DNA of 64,000 nucleotides from Myroides guanonis (GCF_900114085.1 NZ_FORU01000007.1:62001-126000), one strand, 5' to 3'; shown: positions 19,067 through 28,848, numbered from the stretch's first letter. Numbers and translations are program-made. The notes: a model not told the origin generated them from the sequence alone.

Positions 19067-20974
19067 ATGAGCTACTATAAAATAGAGAATTTAGAACAAT
19101 ATTTTAAGCATTATAAGAAGTCTGTTCGAGAACCTCGTAAATTTTGGGGTAAAATAGCTGAAGAAAATTTTGTTTGGTATCAAGGCTGGGATAAAGTTTT
19201 TGATTTCAATATGGAAGAGTCTAAATTTGAATGGTTTTTGAATGGTAAATTAAATATTGTTAAAAACTGCATAGATAGGCATTTAGCGAAGAGAGGAGAT
19301 AAAACAGCAATTATTTTCGAACCAAATAATCCCGACGAACCAGCTTTAGAAATTAGTTATAACGAGCTTTATAACCGAGTTTGTAAAATGGCTAATGTTC
19401 TTAAAGAGCAGGGAGTTAAGAAAGGGGATAGGGTATGCATATATTTACCAATGATTCCTGAATTAGCAATTAGTATGCTAGCCTGCGCTAGAATTGGTGC
19501 AGTACATAGTGTAATATTTGCAGGTTTTTCATCTTCAGCAGTTTCAAATCGTATCAACGATGCAGGATGTAATTGTGTTATTACATCTGATGGAGGATTT
19601 AGAGGATCTAGAGTAATAGAAATAAAATCAATTATTGACGAAGCATTAGAGTCATGTAATACCGTTGAGACTGTTTTAGTTGTTAATAGAACTAATTCTG
19701 TTGTAAATATGATGGAAGGCAGAGACAAGTGGTTAGAACCACTTTTGAATCAAGCAATACCAAATAATGTAGCACAAGTGATGGATGCAGAAGATCCATT
19801 ATTTATTTTATATACTTCAGGATCTACTGGTCAACCTAAAGGTATGGTACATACAACCGCTGGATATATGGTGCAAACCGGATATACTTTTAAAAATGTT
19901 TTTGACTATCAAGAAAACGACATTTTTTGGTGTACTGCAGATATTGGATGGATTACTGGTCATTCTTACATACTTTACGGTCCATTATTAAACGGTGGAA
20001 CTACAGTTCTCTTTGAAGGTGTTCCTTCATTTCCAAATCCTGGACGTTTTTGGGATGTAATTGACAAGTTTAAAGTAAATCAATTTTACACAGCACCAAC
20101 AGCATTGCGCTCTTTGATGGCAGAAGATTATAAATTCGTAAATTCTCATGACCTATCAAGTTTGAGAGTCATAGGATCGGTAGGAGAACCAATAAATGAA
20201 GAAGCTTGGCATTGGTATAACGACCATGTTGGAAAGAAAAAATGTCCAATAGTGGATACGTGGTGGCAAACTGAAACAGGATGTATTTTAATCTCTCCAT
20301 TGCCTTTCATTACTCCAACTAAGCCTACTTATGCAACTTTACCACTTCCAGGTATACAACCTGTATTGATGGACGATAAAAGAAATGAAATTTTAGACAA
20401 TCAAGTAGACGGAAGTCTTTGTATAAAATTCCCGTGGCCTGCAATGGCTAGGACTATCTGGAATAACCATGATAGATATAAAGAAACATATTTTTCTCAG
20501 TTTCCTGGTAAGTATTTTACTGGAGATAGAGCTCTAAGAGATGAAGTTGGTTATTATAGAATTACAGGTAGAGAAGATGATGTTGTTATCGTTTCTGGAC
20601 ATAATTTAGGAACAGCTCCAATTGAAGATGCAATCAACGAACATCCAGCAATTGCAGAAAGTGCCGTAGTTGGATTTAAACATCCAATAAAAGGAAATGA
20701 TTTATATGGATATATTACTTTAAAGATGCAGGGAGAGTATAGAGACCGTGAAAATCTGAAAAAAGAAATAAATGAGCATATTTCAAGTCATATAGGTCCA
20801 ATTGCAAAGCTAGGTAAAATACAATTTGTAGAAAGTTTACCCAAAACGAGGTCAGGTAAAATTATGCGTAGAATTTTAAGATCCATTGCTAATGGAGAAA
20901 CAAAAGAATTTGGTGATATATCAACTTTAATTAATCCAGAAGTTTTAGATAGTATAATAAAGAATAAAGAGTAA
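19067..20974 (+). CDS. acs: Acetyl-CoA synthetase
   Basis: A 635-residue AMP-forming ligase producing acetyl-CoA from acetate, ATP and CoA. The order is N-terminal Acs motif (about 5-60), phosphate loop YTSGSTGQPKGMVH, the acetate-pocket tryptophan segment VDTWWQTETG, TGDRALRDEVGYYRITGR hinge and the C-terminal SGKIMRR with acetylatable K598. Length is near the usual 630-655. It is a single gene with no consensus promoter in the 106-base gap upstream and a strong shared terminator downstream. Confidence 0.95.
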   Translation: MSYYKIENLEQYFKHYKKSVREPRKFWGKIAEENFVWYQGWDKVFDFNMEESKFEWFLNGKLNIVKNCIDRHLAKRGDKTAIIFEPNNPDEPALEISYNELYNRVCKMANVLKEQGVKKGDRVCIYLPMIPELAISMLACARIGAVHSVIFAGFSSSAVSNRINDAGCNCVITSDGGFRGSRVIEIKSIIDEALESCNTVETVLVVNRTNSVVNMMEGRDKWLEPLLNQAIPNNVAQVMDAEDPLFILYTSGSTGQPKGMVHTTAGYMVQTGYTFKNVFDYQENDIFWCTADIGWITGHSYILYGPLLNGGTTVLFEGVPSFPNPGRFWDVIDKFKVNQFYTAPTALRSLMAEDYKFVNSHDLSSLRVIGSVGEPINEEAWHWYNDHVGKKKCPIVDTWWQTETGCILISPLPFITPTKPTYATLPLPGIQPVLMDDKRNEILDNQVDGSLCIKFPWPAMARTIWNNHDRYKETYFSQFPGKYFTGDRALRDEVGYYRITGREDDVVIVSGHNLGTAPIEDAINEHPAIAESAVVGFKHPIKGNDLYGYITLKMQGEYRDRENLKKEINEHISSHIGPIAKLGKIQFVESLPKTRSGKIMRRILRSIANGETKEFGDISTLINPEVLDSIIKNKE

Positions 20975-21009
20975 AAAAAAGCATCCAACCAGTTGGATGC
21001 TTTTTTTTT
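20973..21009. terminator. Bidirectional terminator between acs and EamA gene
   Basis: Stem GCATCCAAC/GTTGGATGC (20981-20989 with 20992-21000), flanked by A8 and T9; it serves both convergent genes. Confidence 0.92.
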
Positions 21010-21023
21010 AAATATTATAGATC

Positions 21024-21899
21024 TTACAAATTGCAAAATTGAGAGATTAGGATAATTAAAACTGCAATGACTGATAGAAGAATACCAATGACATTTTTTA
21101 ATTGAAGCTTTTCTTTAAATATGAAGTATCCGACTAAAGTACCTAATATAATCACTCCAAAATTCATACCTGCAAATACTGTAGTAGGACTATCACTAAA
21201 CACTCTATGAGCTTTTAAATAAAAAAAGATATTTAAAAAATTAAATAAACCTAAAGGAATTCCAAATAGTAATGAAGTATAACTTAATTTTTTATTCTTA
21301 AATATTAAGTAAAAAAGATTGATAAAAATTGATACAATTGCTGCTCCAATGAAGATATAAAACATTGAGGTAGTGTATGGTATTGATGAATATAAAGCTA
21401 ATTGCTTAAATAATATGTCAATTACACCAAATCCAATAAAGACTGAGATAGGAAATAACCAATCAGAATAGTCACTAATATTTTGTTTTGATTTATTCTT
21501 GTTACTTAGGATTAGGTATATAGAAATAAATCCAATTATGATTCCACAATACTTTAGTATGGATATTTTCTCATTAAAAATTGTAATAGCAGCGATTATT
21601 GGAAGAAATAATGATAAACGTTGAGCAATATCTGTCCGAATAATACCAACTTGCTGAACTGATTTAAAGAGAAAAAGAAAAATTGTAGGTAGTAGAACTA
21701 TTAATGCGGCAATAGTTAGATATGGGATTTTTTTAGGACTGGAATAAGTATCAATATCAAATAATAGAAATGACAAGATTATAGAAACTAGATAATTGAC
21801 AGTAATCATTTGAAAAATATCAGTATTATATTTTTTAGATATTTTTATTAGTATTCCTACAAAAACACTAAAGAAGACGCTTAAAATAAGATATAACAT
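21024..21899 (-). CDS. EamA/DMT-superfamily transporter
   Basis: A 291-residue inner-membrane protein with about ten hydrophobic helices in two repeats of five, the layout of drug/metabolite transporters (EamA repeats at about 1-133 and 150-288). Substrate cannot be predicted. The second repeat ends in the typical FGVIILGTLVGYFIFKEK segment. It is monocistronic, with a full consensus promoter 20 bases upstream. Confidence 0.8.
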   Translation of the reverse strand: MLYLILSVFFSVFVGILIKISKKYNTDIFQMITVNYLVSIILSFLLFDIDTYSSPKKIPYLTIAALIVLLPTIFLFLFKSVQQVGIIRTDIAQRLSLFLPIIAAITIFNEKISILKYCGIIIGFISIYLILSNKNKSKQNISDYSDWLFPISVFIGFGVIDILFKQLALYSSIPYTTSMFYIFIGAAIVSIFINLFYLIFKNKKLSYTSLLFGIPLGLFNFLNIFFYLKAHRVFSDSPTTVFAGMNFGVIILGTLVGYFIFKEKLQLKNVIGILLSVIAVLIILISQFCNL

Positions 21900-21919
21900 T
21901 ATTTAATAAATTTAGAATG

Positions 21920-21952
21920 CAAAGTTACACAAAGAATAAGAAGTAGATTCAA
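21920..21952 (-). promoter_or_regulatory. Promoter of EamA transporter gene
   Basis: TTG (21952-21950), a 22-base spacer and TAACTTTG (21927-21920) on the minus strand; the ATG at 21899 is 20 bases further on. Confidence 0.7.
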
Positions 21953-22014
21953 TATTTCTATTTTACATAATAAGCATTATAAGAAGAAGAATATGTAAAA
22001 AAACAGAGAATTAA

Positions 22015-22046
22015 TTGACTTATAATCTTTCAAAAGCTTACTTTTG
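22015..22046 (+). promoter_or_regulatory. Promoter of the 121-residue gene
   Basis: TTG (22015-22017), a 21-base spacer and TACTTTTG (22039-22046), 41 bases before the start codon. Confidence 0.7.
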
Positions 22047-22087
22047 TAGCCTTAAATAAGAATTAATTTAATATAAACAATTTCATT

Positions 22088-22453
22088 GTGGAAAACCCTA
22101 ATGCTCAAAAATTAATTAAGAAAGTTCAATCTGATTTAATTACTAATGGACTTATTGTAGAGGATATTGTAGCTGATTTAAAAAAACTGAGAGAATACGC
22201 TCTTTTAGAAGAAAAACCAGTTCTAGTTAAAGCCATACGATTAACGTATGAACATATTCAAAATAACAATGGATTCTTAATAGAAATTCCTTCTGATGAA
22301 CCTGTTGAAGAAACAGAAGATAATTTGAATGTAGTAGAACCTACGAATGATTTAGAGAGTTTAAATTATATTCTATCCTTATTTAAGGACATTGAAAACA
22401 AACATAATTTAGCTGACTTAAAGGAATACAATTCTAAACTTCAGGATTTTTAA
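22088..22453 (+). CDS. Conserved hypothetical protein of the flavobacterial type
   Basis: A 121-residue soluble protein starting at GTG 22088; no in-frame ATG is close and the frame begins with the conserved-looking ENPNAQKLIKKVQSDL. It is predicted to be mostly helical, with an acidic middle (PSDEPVEETEDN, about 76-88) linking an N-terminal helical pair and a short C-terminal helix pair. I know of similar unannotated proteins in Flavobacteriaceae but no function. It has its own full promoter and terminator. Confidence 0.72.
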   Translation: MENPNAQKLIKKVQSDLITNGLIVEDIVADLKKLREYALLEEKPVLVKAIRLTYEHIQNNNGFLIEIPSDEPVEETEDNLNVVEPTNDLESLNYILSLFKDIENKHNLADLKEYNSKLQDF

Positions 22454-22476
22454 TATTTCATAATGGCATCATATTG

Positions 22477-22502
22477 AGTTCGGTATTTTACCGGACTTTT
22501 TT
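22477..22502 (+). terminator. Terminator
   Basis: Stem AGTTCGGTA/TACCGGACT with one G-T pair (22477-22485 with 22489-22497), loop TTT, and a T tract. Confidence 0.85.
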
Positions 22503-22539
22503 ATACTAAAAAGAATCTCATCATTTAAATATTTTAATT

Positions 22540-22818
22540 ATGCTTAAATTTTTTAAAATTATTGCTTTTTTAGAAGGGGTTTCACTCCTACTCTTATTAT
22601 TTGTAGCCATGCCTATGAAATATTTTTTCAGCAGACCAGAATTGGTAAGTTCTGTTGGAATGGCTCATGGTGTATTATTTATAGTCTATATAGTTTTAGC
22701 AACTGTATTGTTTATGGATAAAAGATGGGATTTAAAAACTTATGCTTTTATCTGCTTAGCTTCTATAATTCCATTTGGCACATTTATTGTAGAGAACAAG
22801 TTTCTAAAAGAAGCCTAA
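22540..22818 (+). CDS. DUF3817 small membrane protein
   Basis: A 92-residue protein with three hydrophobic segments (about 7-25, 42-58, 68-84), matching DUF3817, whose members include the YdzA-like integral membrane proteins of unknown role. The start LKFFKIIAFLEGVSLLLLLF and GMAHGVLFIVYIV are typical. It stands between a terminator and the major porin gene; no consensus promoter was seen. Confidence 0.82.
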   Translation: MLKFFKIIAFLEGVSLLLLLFVAMPMKYFFSRPELVSSVGMAHGVLFIVYIVLATVLFMDKRWDLKTYAFICLASIIPFGTFIVENKFLKEA

Positions 22819-22976
22819 TTTTTTAAGAAACATTAAATAGTCCAAATATTGTAAACCATTTGTAAATTTAAAGTTTCTTTTTCTAAGGGATTTATAATAA
22901 AAACTGATTTTCGTCTAGTTTTTTTTAATAAAACCAAAAACTAAGAAGTATCTTTTAGTAATTTACATTTTTTTAT

Positions 22977-22984
22977 TATATTTG
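22977..22984 (+). promoter_or_regulatory. Candidate -7 box of the OmpA porin gene
   Basis: TATATTTG, 62 bases upstream of the ATG, giving a leader of about 55 bases; no exact -33 TTG. Confidence 0.6.
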
Positions 22985-23046
22985 CAATAGTAACACAATG
23001 TCCTTTTTTATATATTTAAAGAGGAAGAACTTTAAAAAAAAGAAAT

Positions 23047-24288
23047 ATGAAAAAAATTGCATTACCATTAATCGCTACAGTATTAGCAATCGGTACAGCT
23101 ACAGCACAAGATAAACCATATAATAAATGGTCTATTGATTTGAATGCTGGTATTACTAAACCAACTAATCCATTTTCTGATGGATATTATACAAAAGATT
23201 TCAATTTTATTCATGCTGATGGTGGGGTTCGTTATATGTTTAATAACAAATTCGGACTTAAAGCTGACTTTGGTTTCGACAAATTTGAAAACGATGATGA
23301 CAGCAATACTTTTGAAACAAAATATTACAGAACTAGTTTACAAGGAGTTGTTAACTTAGGTAGAGTTCTTAATTTTGAAGAGTGGACTAAAGCTTTGAAC
23401 TTACAAGCTCATGCTGGTGCAGGATATTCTTGGATGACAAATGAGAAATTTAGTGATAAAGACCAAATGGGTCACTTTATCTTAGGTTTAACAGGACAAG
23501 TTAAGTTATCAGAAAGAGTTGCTTTAAATGCTGACTTTACAATGATTAACAATGTTAGACAAGACAAAACTTGGGACGGTGCTTCAGATGTGAGTTCTAG
23601 AGGATTTGACGGAACTATGTATAATGCTACATTAGGTTTATCTTTCTACTTAGGTGGAAATGATAAGCATGCTGACTGGTATTTCGGAGACGCAGTAACT
23701 AATAAATTAGCTGAATTAGACAGTAGATTAACTGATGTTGAAAACAAAATGGTTGATTCAGATAATGATGGAGTTGCTGACTATTTAGATCAAGAGCCAA
23801 ACACTCCTGCTGGAGCAATGGTTGATACTAAAGGTAGATCTATTGACAAAAACAACAACGGTATTCCTGATAGTTTCGAAACTTATTTAGAAGAGAAATA
23901 CGGAAACTTAAATAAAGATGTTGTTATGAATGTTGATGACAGCGCTTTAGTTAAAGAATTAATTAACAAAGGATACGTTGCTGTTTATTTTGATTTTGAC
24001 AAATCTCAACCTACAACAATTGATGGTATTAACTTTATCGTTACTTATTTAAGAAGTAATCCAGCAGCTTCTGTTGAAGTAATTGGATATGCAGATGCAG
24101 TTGGTAATGCTAACTACAATAAGCAATTATCTGAGAAACGTGCTAATAACGTTAAAGATATATTAGTTAAAACAGGTGTTTCTGCTTCTAAAATTTCAGT
24201 TACTGGAAATGGAGTTGATTCAACAATTGATAAAGGTTCTAATTCTGCACGTAAAGTAGCAAGAAGAGTTATTTTCAAAGTAAAATAA
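23047..24288 (+). CDS. OmpA-family outer-membrane porin
   Basis: A 413-residue outer-membrane protein. A cleaved signal peptide (about 1-20, ATAQD) precedes an eight-strand beta-barrel (about 21-215), a thrombospondin type 3-like calcium-binding segment (DSDNDG at 237-242 and DKNNNGIPDSFE), and an OmpA peptidoglycan-binding domain (about 300-413, VYFDFDKSQ near 313-321). This is the usual major outer-membrane protein of flavobacteria. Codon choice is unusually uniform compared with neighbours (for example TTAGGT, GCT and AAA favoured), as expected for an abundant protein. It forms a single-gene unit with its own promoter and a strong terminator. Confidence 0.93.
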   Translation: MKKIALPLIATVLAIGTATAQDKPYNKWSIDLNAGITKPTNPFSDGYYTKDFNFIHADGGVRYMFNNKFGLKADFGFDKFENDDDSNTFETKYYRTSLQGVVNLGRVLNFEEWTKALNLQAHAGAGYSWMTNEKFSDKDQMGHFILGLTGQVKLSERVALNADFTMINNVRQDKTWDGASDVSSRGFDGTMYNATLGLSFYLGGNDKHADWYFGDAVTNKLAELDSRLTDVENKMVDSDNDGVADYLDQEPNTPAGAMVDTKGRSIDKNNNGIPDSFETYLEEKYGNLNKDVVMNVDDSALVKELINKGYVAVYFDFDKSQPTTIDGINFIVTYLRSNPAASVEVIGYADAVGNANYNKQLSEKRANNVKDILVKTGVSASKISVTGNGVDSTIDKGSNSARKVARRVIFKVK

Positions 24289-24309
24289 ACTTTAGAAAAT
24301 TACAATTTA

Positions 24310-24338
24310 AAAGCGCAAGTTTATCTTGCGCTTTTTTT
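24310..24338 (+). terminator. Terminator of OmpA porin gene
   Basis: Stem AAAGCGCAAG/CTTGCGCTTT (24310-24319 with 24325-24334), a 5-base loop and T7. It lies 30 bases before the uvrB ATG. Confidence 0.92.
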
Positions 24339-24367
24339 CGTTTTATATAATTCTAAAAACAGATCTT

Positions 24368-26347
24368 ATGGACTTTAAAGTAGTAGCTGATTATAAACCT
24401 ACAGGAGATCAGCCCGAAGCTATTAAGAAATTAAGCCAAAGTTTATTGGATAATGAAAAATTCCAAACTCTATTGGGTGTTACAGGTTCAGGTAAAACTT
24501 TTACAGTTGCAAATGTTATTCAAGAGGTTCAAAAACCAACTTTAGTCCTAGCACATAATAAAACATTAGCAGCACAACTTTATTCTGAGTTTAAGAGCTT
24601 TTTTCCAAATAATGCGGTTGAATACTTTGTTTCATACTATGATTATTATCAACCAGAAGCTTTTTTACCAGTAACCGGGACTTATATAGAAAAAGATCTC
24701 GCTATCAATGAAGAACTTGAAAGAATGCGTTTGAGTACGACATCTTCTTTACTTTCAGGACGTAGAGATATATTAGTTGTCGCTTCTGTTTCTTGCTTGT
24801 ATGGTATTGGAAATCCAGTCGAATTTCAAAAAAATGTTATTGCACTAGAGATTGACCAACAAATTAGTAGAACACAATTATTACATAGTTTAGTACAAAG
24901 TTTATATGCAAGAACGGAAGCTGATTTTACTCCTGGTACTTTCAGAATAAAAGGTGATACTGTAGATGTATTTCCTAGTTACTCCGAACAACCATTCAGA
25001 ATTCATTTTTTTGGAGATGAAATTGAAGACATGGAGGTTTTTGATCCTGTCACTCTACAAGTTTTAGAAAAATATAAACAACTTACTATATATCCGGCAA
25101 ATATGTTTGTTACCTCACCAGATGTTTTACAAGGTGCTATTTGGGAGATTCAACAAGATTTAGTAAAACAAGTAGATTATTTTAAAGAGATAGGAAAACA
25201 TTTAGAAGCCAAAAGATTAGAGGAACGCACTAATTTTGATTTAGAAATGATACGGGAATTAGGATATTGCTCAGGGATTGAAAATTACTCTAGATATTTA
25301 GATGGACGTGCTCCTGGAACAAGACCCTTTTGTTTACTAGATTATTTTCCTAAAGATTATCTAATGGTAGTTGATGAGAGTCATGTAACTCTTTCACAAG
25401 TACATGCGATGTTTGGTGGAGACAGGTCAAGGAAAGAGAATCTAGTTGAATATGGCTTTAGATTACCGGCAGCTATGGATAACAGACCTTTAAAATTTGA
25501 AGAGTTTGAAGCTATGCAAAATCAAGTCATTTATGTTTCTGCTACTCCAGCGGATTATGAATTGGAAAAGTCAGAAGGTGTTGTGGTAGAACAATTAATT
25601 AGACCAACTGGATTACTTGATCCGGAAATTGAAGTTCGTCCTACCGAAAATCAAATAGATGATTTAATAGAAGAAATACACCTAAGAATTGAGAAGGATG
25701 AGAGAATATTGGTCACTACCTTAACAAAGAGAATGGCTGAAGAATTAGCAAAGTATTTTGCTAAAATTGGTATTAGATGTCGATATATTCATTCTGATAT
25801 AGATACACTTGAACGTGTTGAGATCATGCAAGACTTACGTAAAGGCTTGTTCGATGTTTTAATCGGAGTCAATCTTTTAAGAGAAGGATTAGATTTACCA
25901 GAAGTTTCCTTAGTAGCTATACTAGATGCTGATAAAGAAGGTTTTTTAAGGAGCCACAGGTCGCTTACTCAAACAGTTGGTCGAGCGGCACGTAATGTTA
26001 ATGGTAAAGCGATAATGTATGGAGATAAAATCACAAACAGTATGCAAAAAACTATTGATGAAACAGCATATAGAAGAGAAAAACAAATAAATTACAACAC
26101 TACTCATAACTTAGTACCTACCGCACTTAATAAAAAAATATCGAGTGAGTTGGTAAAAGACAATTATGAAATTGAGCGAAAAGCTATGTTAGCAGCTGAA
26201 ACTCTTGTAAAATACGATACTAAATCTGATATAGAAAAAGCTATTAGAGATAAACGTAAAGCGATGGAGTTAGCAGCTAAAGAGTTAGATTTTATAATGG
26301 CAGCAAAACTTAGAGATGAAATTAAAGCATTAAAAGAGAGGTTGTAA
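24368..26347 (+). CDS. uvrB: Excinuclease ABC subunit UvrB
   Basis: A 659-residue helicase-like subunit of nucleotide excision repair, which receives damaged DNA from UvrA and recruits UvrC. Walker A GVTGSGKT is at 37-44; the beta-hairpin that clamps the damaged strand (YYDYYQPEAF) follows; DESH, RSHRSLTQTVGRAARN and the C-terminal UVR motif (KAMELAAKELDFIMAAKLRDEI) complete the layout. I chose ATG 24368 (MDFKVVADYKPTGDQ); a longer frame starting at 24326 would begin inside the porin terminator. No uvrA or uvrC is nearby. Confidence 0.96.
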   Translation: MDFKVVADYKPTGDQPEAIKKLSQSLLDNEKFQTLLGVTGSGKTFTVANVIQEVQKPTLVLAHNKTLAAQLYSEFKSFFPNNAVEYFVSYYDYYQPEAFLPVTGTYIEKDLAINEELERMRLSTTSSLLSGRRDILVVASVSCLYGIGNPVEFQKNVIALEIDQQISRTQLLHSLVQSLYARTEADFTPGTFRIKGDTVDVFPSYSEQPFRIHFFGDEIEDMEVFDPVTLQVLEKYKQLTIYPANMFVTSPDVLQGAIWEIQQDLVKQVDYFKEIGKHLEAKRLEERTNFDLEMIRELGYCSGIENYSRYLDGRAPGTRPFCLLDYFPKDYLMVVDESHVTLSQVHAMFGGDRSRKENLVEYGFRLPAAMDNRPLKFEEFEAMQNQVIYVSATPADYELEKSEGVVVEQLIRPTGLLDPEIEVRPTENQIDDLIEEIHLRIEKDERILVTTLTKRMAEELAKYFAKIGIRCRYIHSDIDTLERVEIMQDLRKGLFDVLIGVNLLREGLDLPEVSLVAILDADKEGFLRSHRSLTQTVGRAARNVNGKAIMYGDKITNSMQKTIDETAYRREKQINYNTTHNLVPTALNKKISSELVKDNYEIERKAMLAAETLVKYDTKSDIEKAIRDKRKAMELAAKELDFIMAAKLRDEIKALKERL

Positions 26348-26359
26348 TTTTTTATTTGG

Positions 26360-26367
26360 TACTTTTG
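26360..26367 (+). promoter_or_regulatory. Candidate -7 box of DUF1456 gene
   Basis: TACTTTTG, 16 bases upstream of the ATG and just after the uvrB stop; a TTG lies 15 bases further upstream, slightly too close. Confidence 0.5.
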
Positions 26368-26383
26368 ATAAAAAATAAAAAAC

Positions 26384-26815
26384 ATGACAAATAACGATAT
26401 ATTTAAGAAGTTACGTGTAGCTCTTCAGCTGAGAGATGATCAAATAGTGGAAATACTAGAACTTGTTGACTTTAGAATTTCAAAAGGAGAAGTTGGAAAT
26501 TTCTTCAGAGCTGAAGATCATCCGAAATATATGGAATGTGGAGATCAGATACTAAGGAATTTTTTAAACGGATTAGTTATTTATCTTCGTGGTACAAAAG
26601 AAAATCCTAAAAATCCAATGGATATTTTGGAAAGTAATAAAAAGGCAATAGAAAAAACCTCTAAGCCCAAACCTATTTCTTCTGAGAAAAAAACAACATA
26701 TTCAGAAGTAAAGAAAACGAGTAAACCTAAGAGCTCAAAGCCTGCGGAAAAACGTAGTAAGCCTGAAAATCCATTTGCAGGAATTAAATTCAATAATGGG
26801 AAAAAGAAGAAATAG
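26384..26815 (+). CDS. DUF1456 (YehS-like) protein
   Basis: A 143-residue protein with two DUF1456 repeats: NNDIFKKLRVALQLRDDQIVEIL (2-24) and a second centred on ILRNFLNGLVIYLRG. The C-terminal 55 residues are lysine/serine/proline-rich and probably disordered, suggesting nucleic-acid contact; function is unknown in E. coli YehS too. It sits directly after uvrB and may be partly co-transcribed with it. Confidence 0.85.
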   Translation: MTNNDIFKKLRVALQLRDDQIVEILELVDFRISKGEVGNFFRAEDHPKYMECGDQILRNFLNGLVIYLRGTKENPKNPMDILESNKKAIEKTSKPKPISSEKKTTYSEVKKTSKPKSSKPAEKRSKPENPFAGIKFNNGKKKK

Positions 26816-26827
26816 TTTTCTTTTATT

Positions 26828-26876
26828 TATATAACAAAAAAGCCTGAGTCTTAGACTCAGGCTTTTTTGTTATATA
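26828..26876. terminator. Bidirectional terminator between DUF1456 gene and sucC
   Basis: A perfect 23-bp stem (26828-26850 with 26854-26876), loop TTA, with A and T runs in the arms. Confidence 0.92.
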
Positions 26877-26893
26877 TGTGATAATCTTCTTAA

Positions 26894-28087
26894 TTAAGAC
26901 AAAGCAGCTTTTACTTGATCAGCAGCTTCTTGGAACTCAACTGCAGAAAGAATTGGCATTCCAGATTTATCGATAAGATCTTTAGCTAATTCAGCATTAG
27001 TACCTTGAAGACGAACAATAATAGGAACATTGATATCATCTCCCATATTTGAGTAAGCATCAACTACACCTTGGGCAACACGGTCACAACGAACGATACC
27101 ACCAAAGATATTAATTAAAATTGCTTTAACATTAGGATCTTTTAATATAATACGGAAAGCAGTTTCAACTCTTTTCGCATCTGCTGTTCCACCAACGTCT
27201 AAGAAGTTAGCAGGTTCAAAACCAGCATACTTAATAAGATCCATAGTAGCCATAGCTAAACCTGCACCATTAACCATACATCCAACTGTACCGTCTAAGT
27301 CAACATAGTTTAACCCAGCTTTATTAGCTTCAACTTCAATAGGTCTTTCTTCAGAAAAATCACGGAATTCAGCATATTCTTTTTGTCTGTATAAAGCGTT
27401 GTCGTCGATAGTAACTTTAGCATCAACAGCTAAAATCATATTATCCGAAGTTTTTAATACAGGGTTAATTTCAAACATAGAAGAATCACTTCCGATATAT
27501 GCTCTATAAAGTGCATCTACGAACTTAACCATCTCTTTGAATGCATTACCAGATAATCCTAAATTAAAAGCAATTCTACGAGCTTGGAATCCTTGTAGTC
27601 CAACAGAAGGGTCGATTTCTTCTTTGAAAATTAAATGTGGAGTCTTTTCAGCAACTTCTTCAATATCCATTCCACCTTCAGTAGAATACATAATCATGTT
27701 ACGTCCTTTAGCTCTATCTAATAAAACAGACATATAAAACTCAGAAGTTTCACTCTCACCTGGGTAGTAAACATCTTCAGCAACCAATACTCGATTTACT
27801 TTTTTACCTTCAGGCGGAGTTTGTGGAGTAATAAGATCCATTCCAATGATCTTTCCAGCTATTTCTTTAACTTCATCCAAGTTCTTAGCTAGTTTAACAC
27901 CTCCACCTTTACCTCTACCACCAGCGTGGATTTGAGCTTTAATTACGAACCAACTTGTACCAGTTTCTTCTGTAAGTTGTTTTGCTTTTTCTACTGCTTC
28001 TTCTGCATTGTTAGCAACTAAACCACGTTGTACTCTTACTCCGTAGCTTGCTAATATTTGTTTACCTTGAAATTCGTGTAAATTCAT
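26894..28087 (-). CDS. sucC: Succinate-CoA ligase (ADP-forming) subunit beta
   Basis: A 397-residue beta subunit of the TCA-cycle enzyme interconverting succinyl-CoA and succinate with ATP formation. The ATP-grasp domain begins MNLHEFQGKQIL and holds AGGRGKGGGVKLA; the C-terminal CoA-ligase domain has NIFGGIVRCD, and GPTVGCMVNGAGLAM-like text binds the phosphate. Length matches the family (about 390-400). The alpha subunit gene sucD is not adjacent, as is common in Bacteroidota. A -7 box lies at 28133-28126. Confidence 0.96.
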   Translation of the reverse strand: MNLHEFQGKQILASYGVRVQRGLVANNAEEAVEKAKQLTEETGTSWFVIKAQIHAGGRGKGGGVKLAKNLDEVKEIAGKIIGMDLITPQTPPEGKKVNRVLVAEDVYYPGESETSEFYMSVLLDRAKGRNMIMYSTEGGMDIEEVAEKTPHLIFKEEIDPSVGLQGFQARRIAFNLGLSGNAFKEMVKFVDALYRAYIGSDSSMFEINPVLKTSDNMILAVDAKVTIDDNALYRQKEYAEFRDFSEERPIEVEANKAGLNYVDLDGTVGCMVNGAGLAMATMDLIKYAGFEPANFLDVGGTADAKRVETAFRIILKDPNVKAILINIFGGIVRCDRVAQGVVDAYSNMGDDINVPIIVRLQGTNAELAKDLIDKSGMPILSAVEFQEAADQVKAALS

Positions 28088-28125
28088 AGTGTGATACGTT
28101 TAGCTTTTTTTATTATAAACAGCTA

Positions 28126-28133
28126 CAAAAATA
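28126..28133 (-). promoter_or_regulatory. Candidate -7 box of sucC
   Basis: TATTTTTG on the minus strand, 38 bases before the ATG; no exact -33 TTG. Confidence 0.55.
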
Positions 28134-28227
28134 GCAATTCATAACTGAAAACCCTAATTATTTTAATCTTAAGTGCAAGTATGACATACTATCAAAGTCT
28201 TTTCAACCGTTTTTTTATTTCTTATAC

Positions 28228-28848
28228 CTAAAATATATCTAAACTCCCCTTACCTTCTCTTAAAACCTCTGGCTCATCACCCGATAAATCAATAACTGTT
28301 GAAGCATAATTGTCTCCATAACCTCCATCAATGACTACATCTACCCTGTTCTGCCATTTTTCAAATATCAATTCCGGATCTGTAGTATATTCTAAAACTT
28401 CATCTTCATCATATATAGAGGTAGAAACAATTGGATTACCCAATTTCTTAACAATAGCTAATGCAATGGAGTTATCAGGTACACGAATACCTACAGTCTT
28501 TTTGTTTTTAAATTCTTTAGGTAAATTATTATTACCTGGTAATATAAAAGTATAAGGACCAGGAAGACATTTTTTTAAAATTTTAAAAGTAGAAGTATCA
28601 ATCTGTTTTATATACCCTGATATATCACTAATGTCATGACAGACGAAGGAAAAATTTGCTTTATCTAACTTAATCCCTTTTATTTTTGCAATTTTCTCTA
28701 ATGCCTTTGAATTAGTAATATCACAACCAAGACCATAAACTGTATCAGTAGGATATATTACCAACCCCCCATCTTTCAAGATTTTAACTATACGCTCAAT
28801 CTCTTTTTCGTTAGGATTTTCAGGGTAAATTTTAATAAATTGTGCCAT
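28228..28848 (-). CDS. L-threonylcarbamoyladenylate synthase family (Sua5/YciO/YrdC)
   Basis: A 206-residue YrdC-fold protein. The pattern GGLVIYPTDTVYGLGCD (28-44), KIKGIKLDKANFSFVC and the GIRVPDNSIAL segment are family hallmarks; the basic pocket KxR is partly changed (KGIKLDKANF), which resembles the YciO branch. TsaC/YrdC proteins make the threonylcarbamoyl-AMP used for tRNA t6A37; YciO proteins have a related but less certain role. It lacks the C-terminal Sua5 domain. The helicase gene lies 30 bases upstream on the same strand. Confidence 0.85.
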   Translation of the reverse strand: MAQFIKIYPENPNEKEIERIVKILKDGGLVIYPTDTVYGLGCDITNSKALEKIAKIKGIKLDKANFSFVCHDISDISGYIKQIDTSTFKILKKCLPGPYTFILPGNNNLPKEFKNKKTVGIRVPDNSIALAIVKKLGNPIVSTSIYDEDEVLEYTTDPELIFEKWQNRVDVVIDGGYGDNYASTVIDLSGDEPEVLREGKGSLDIF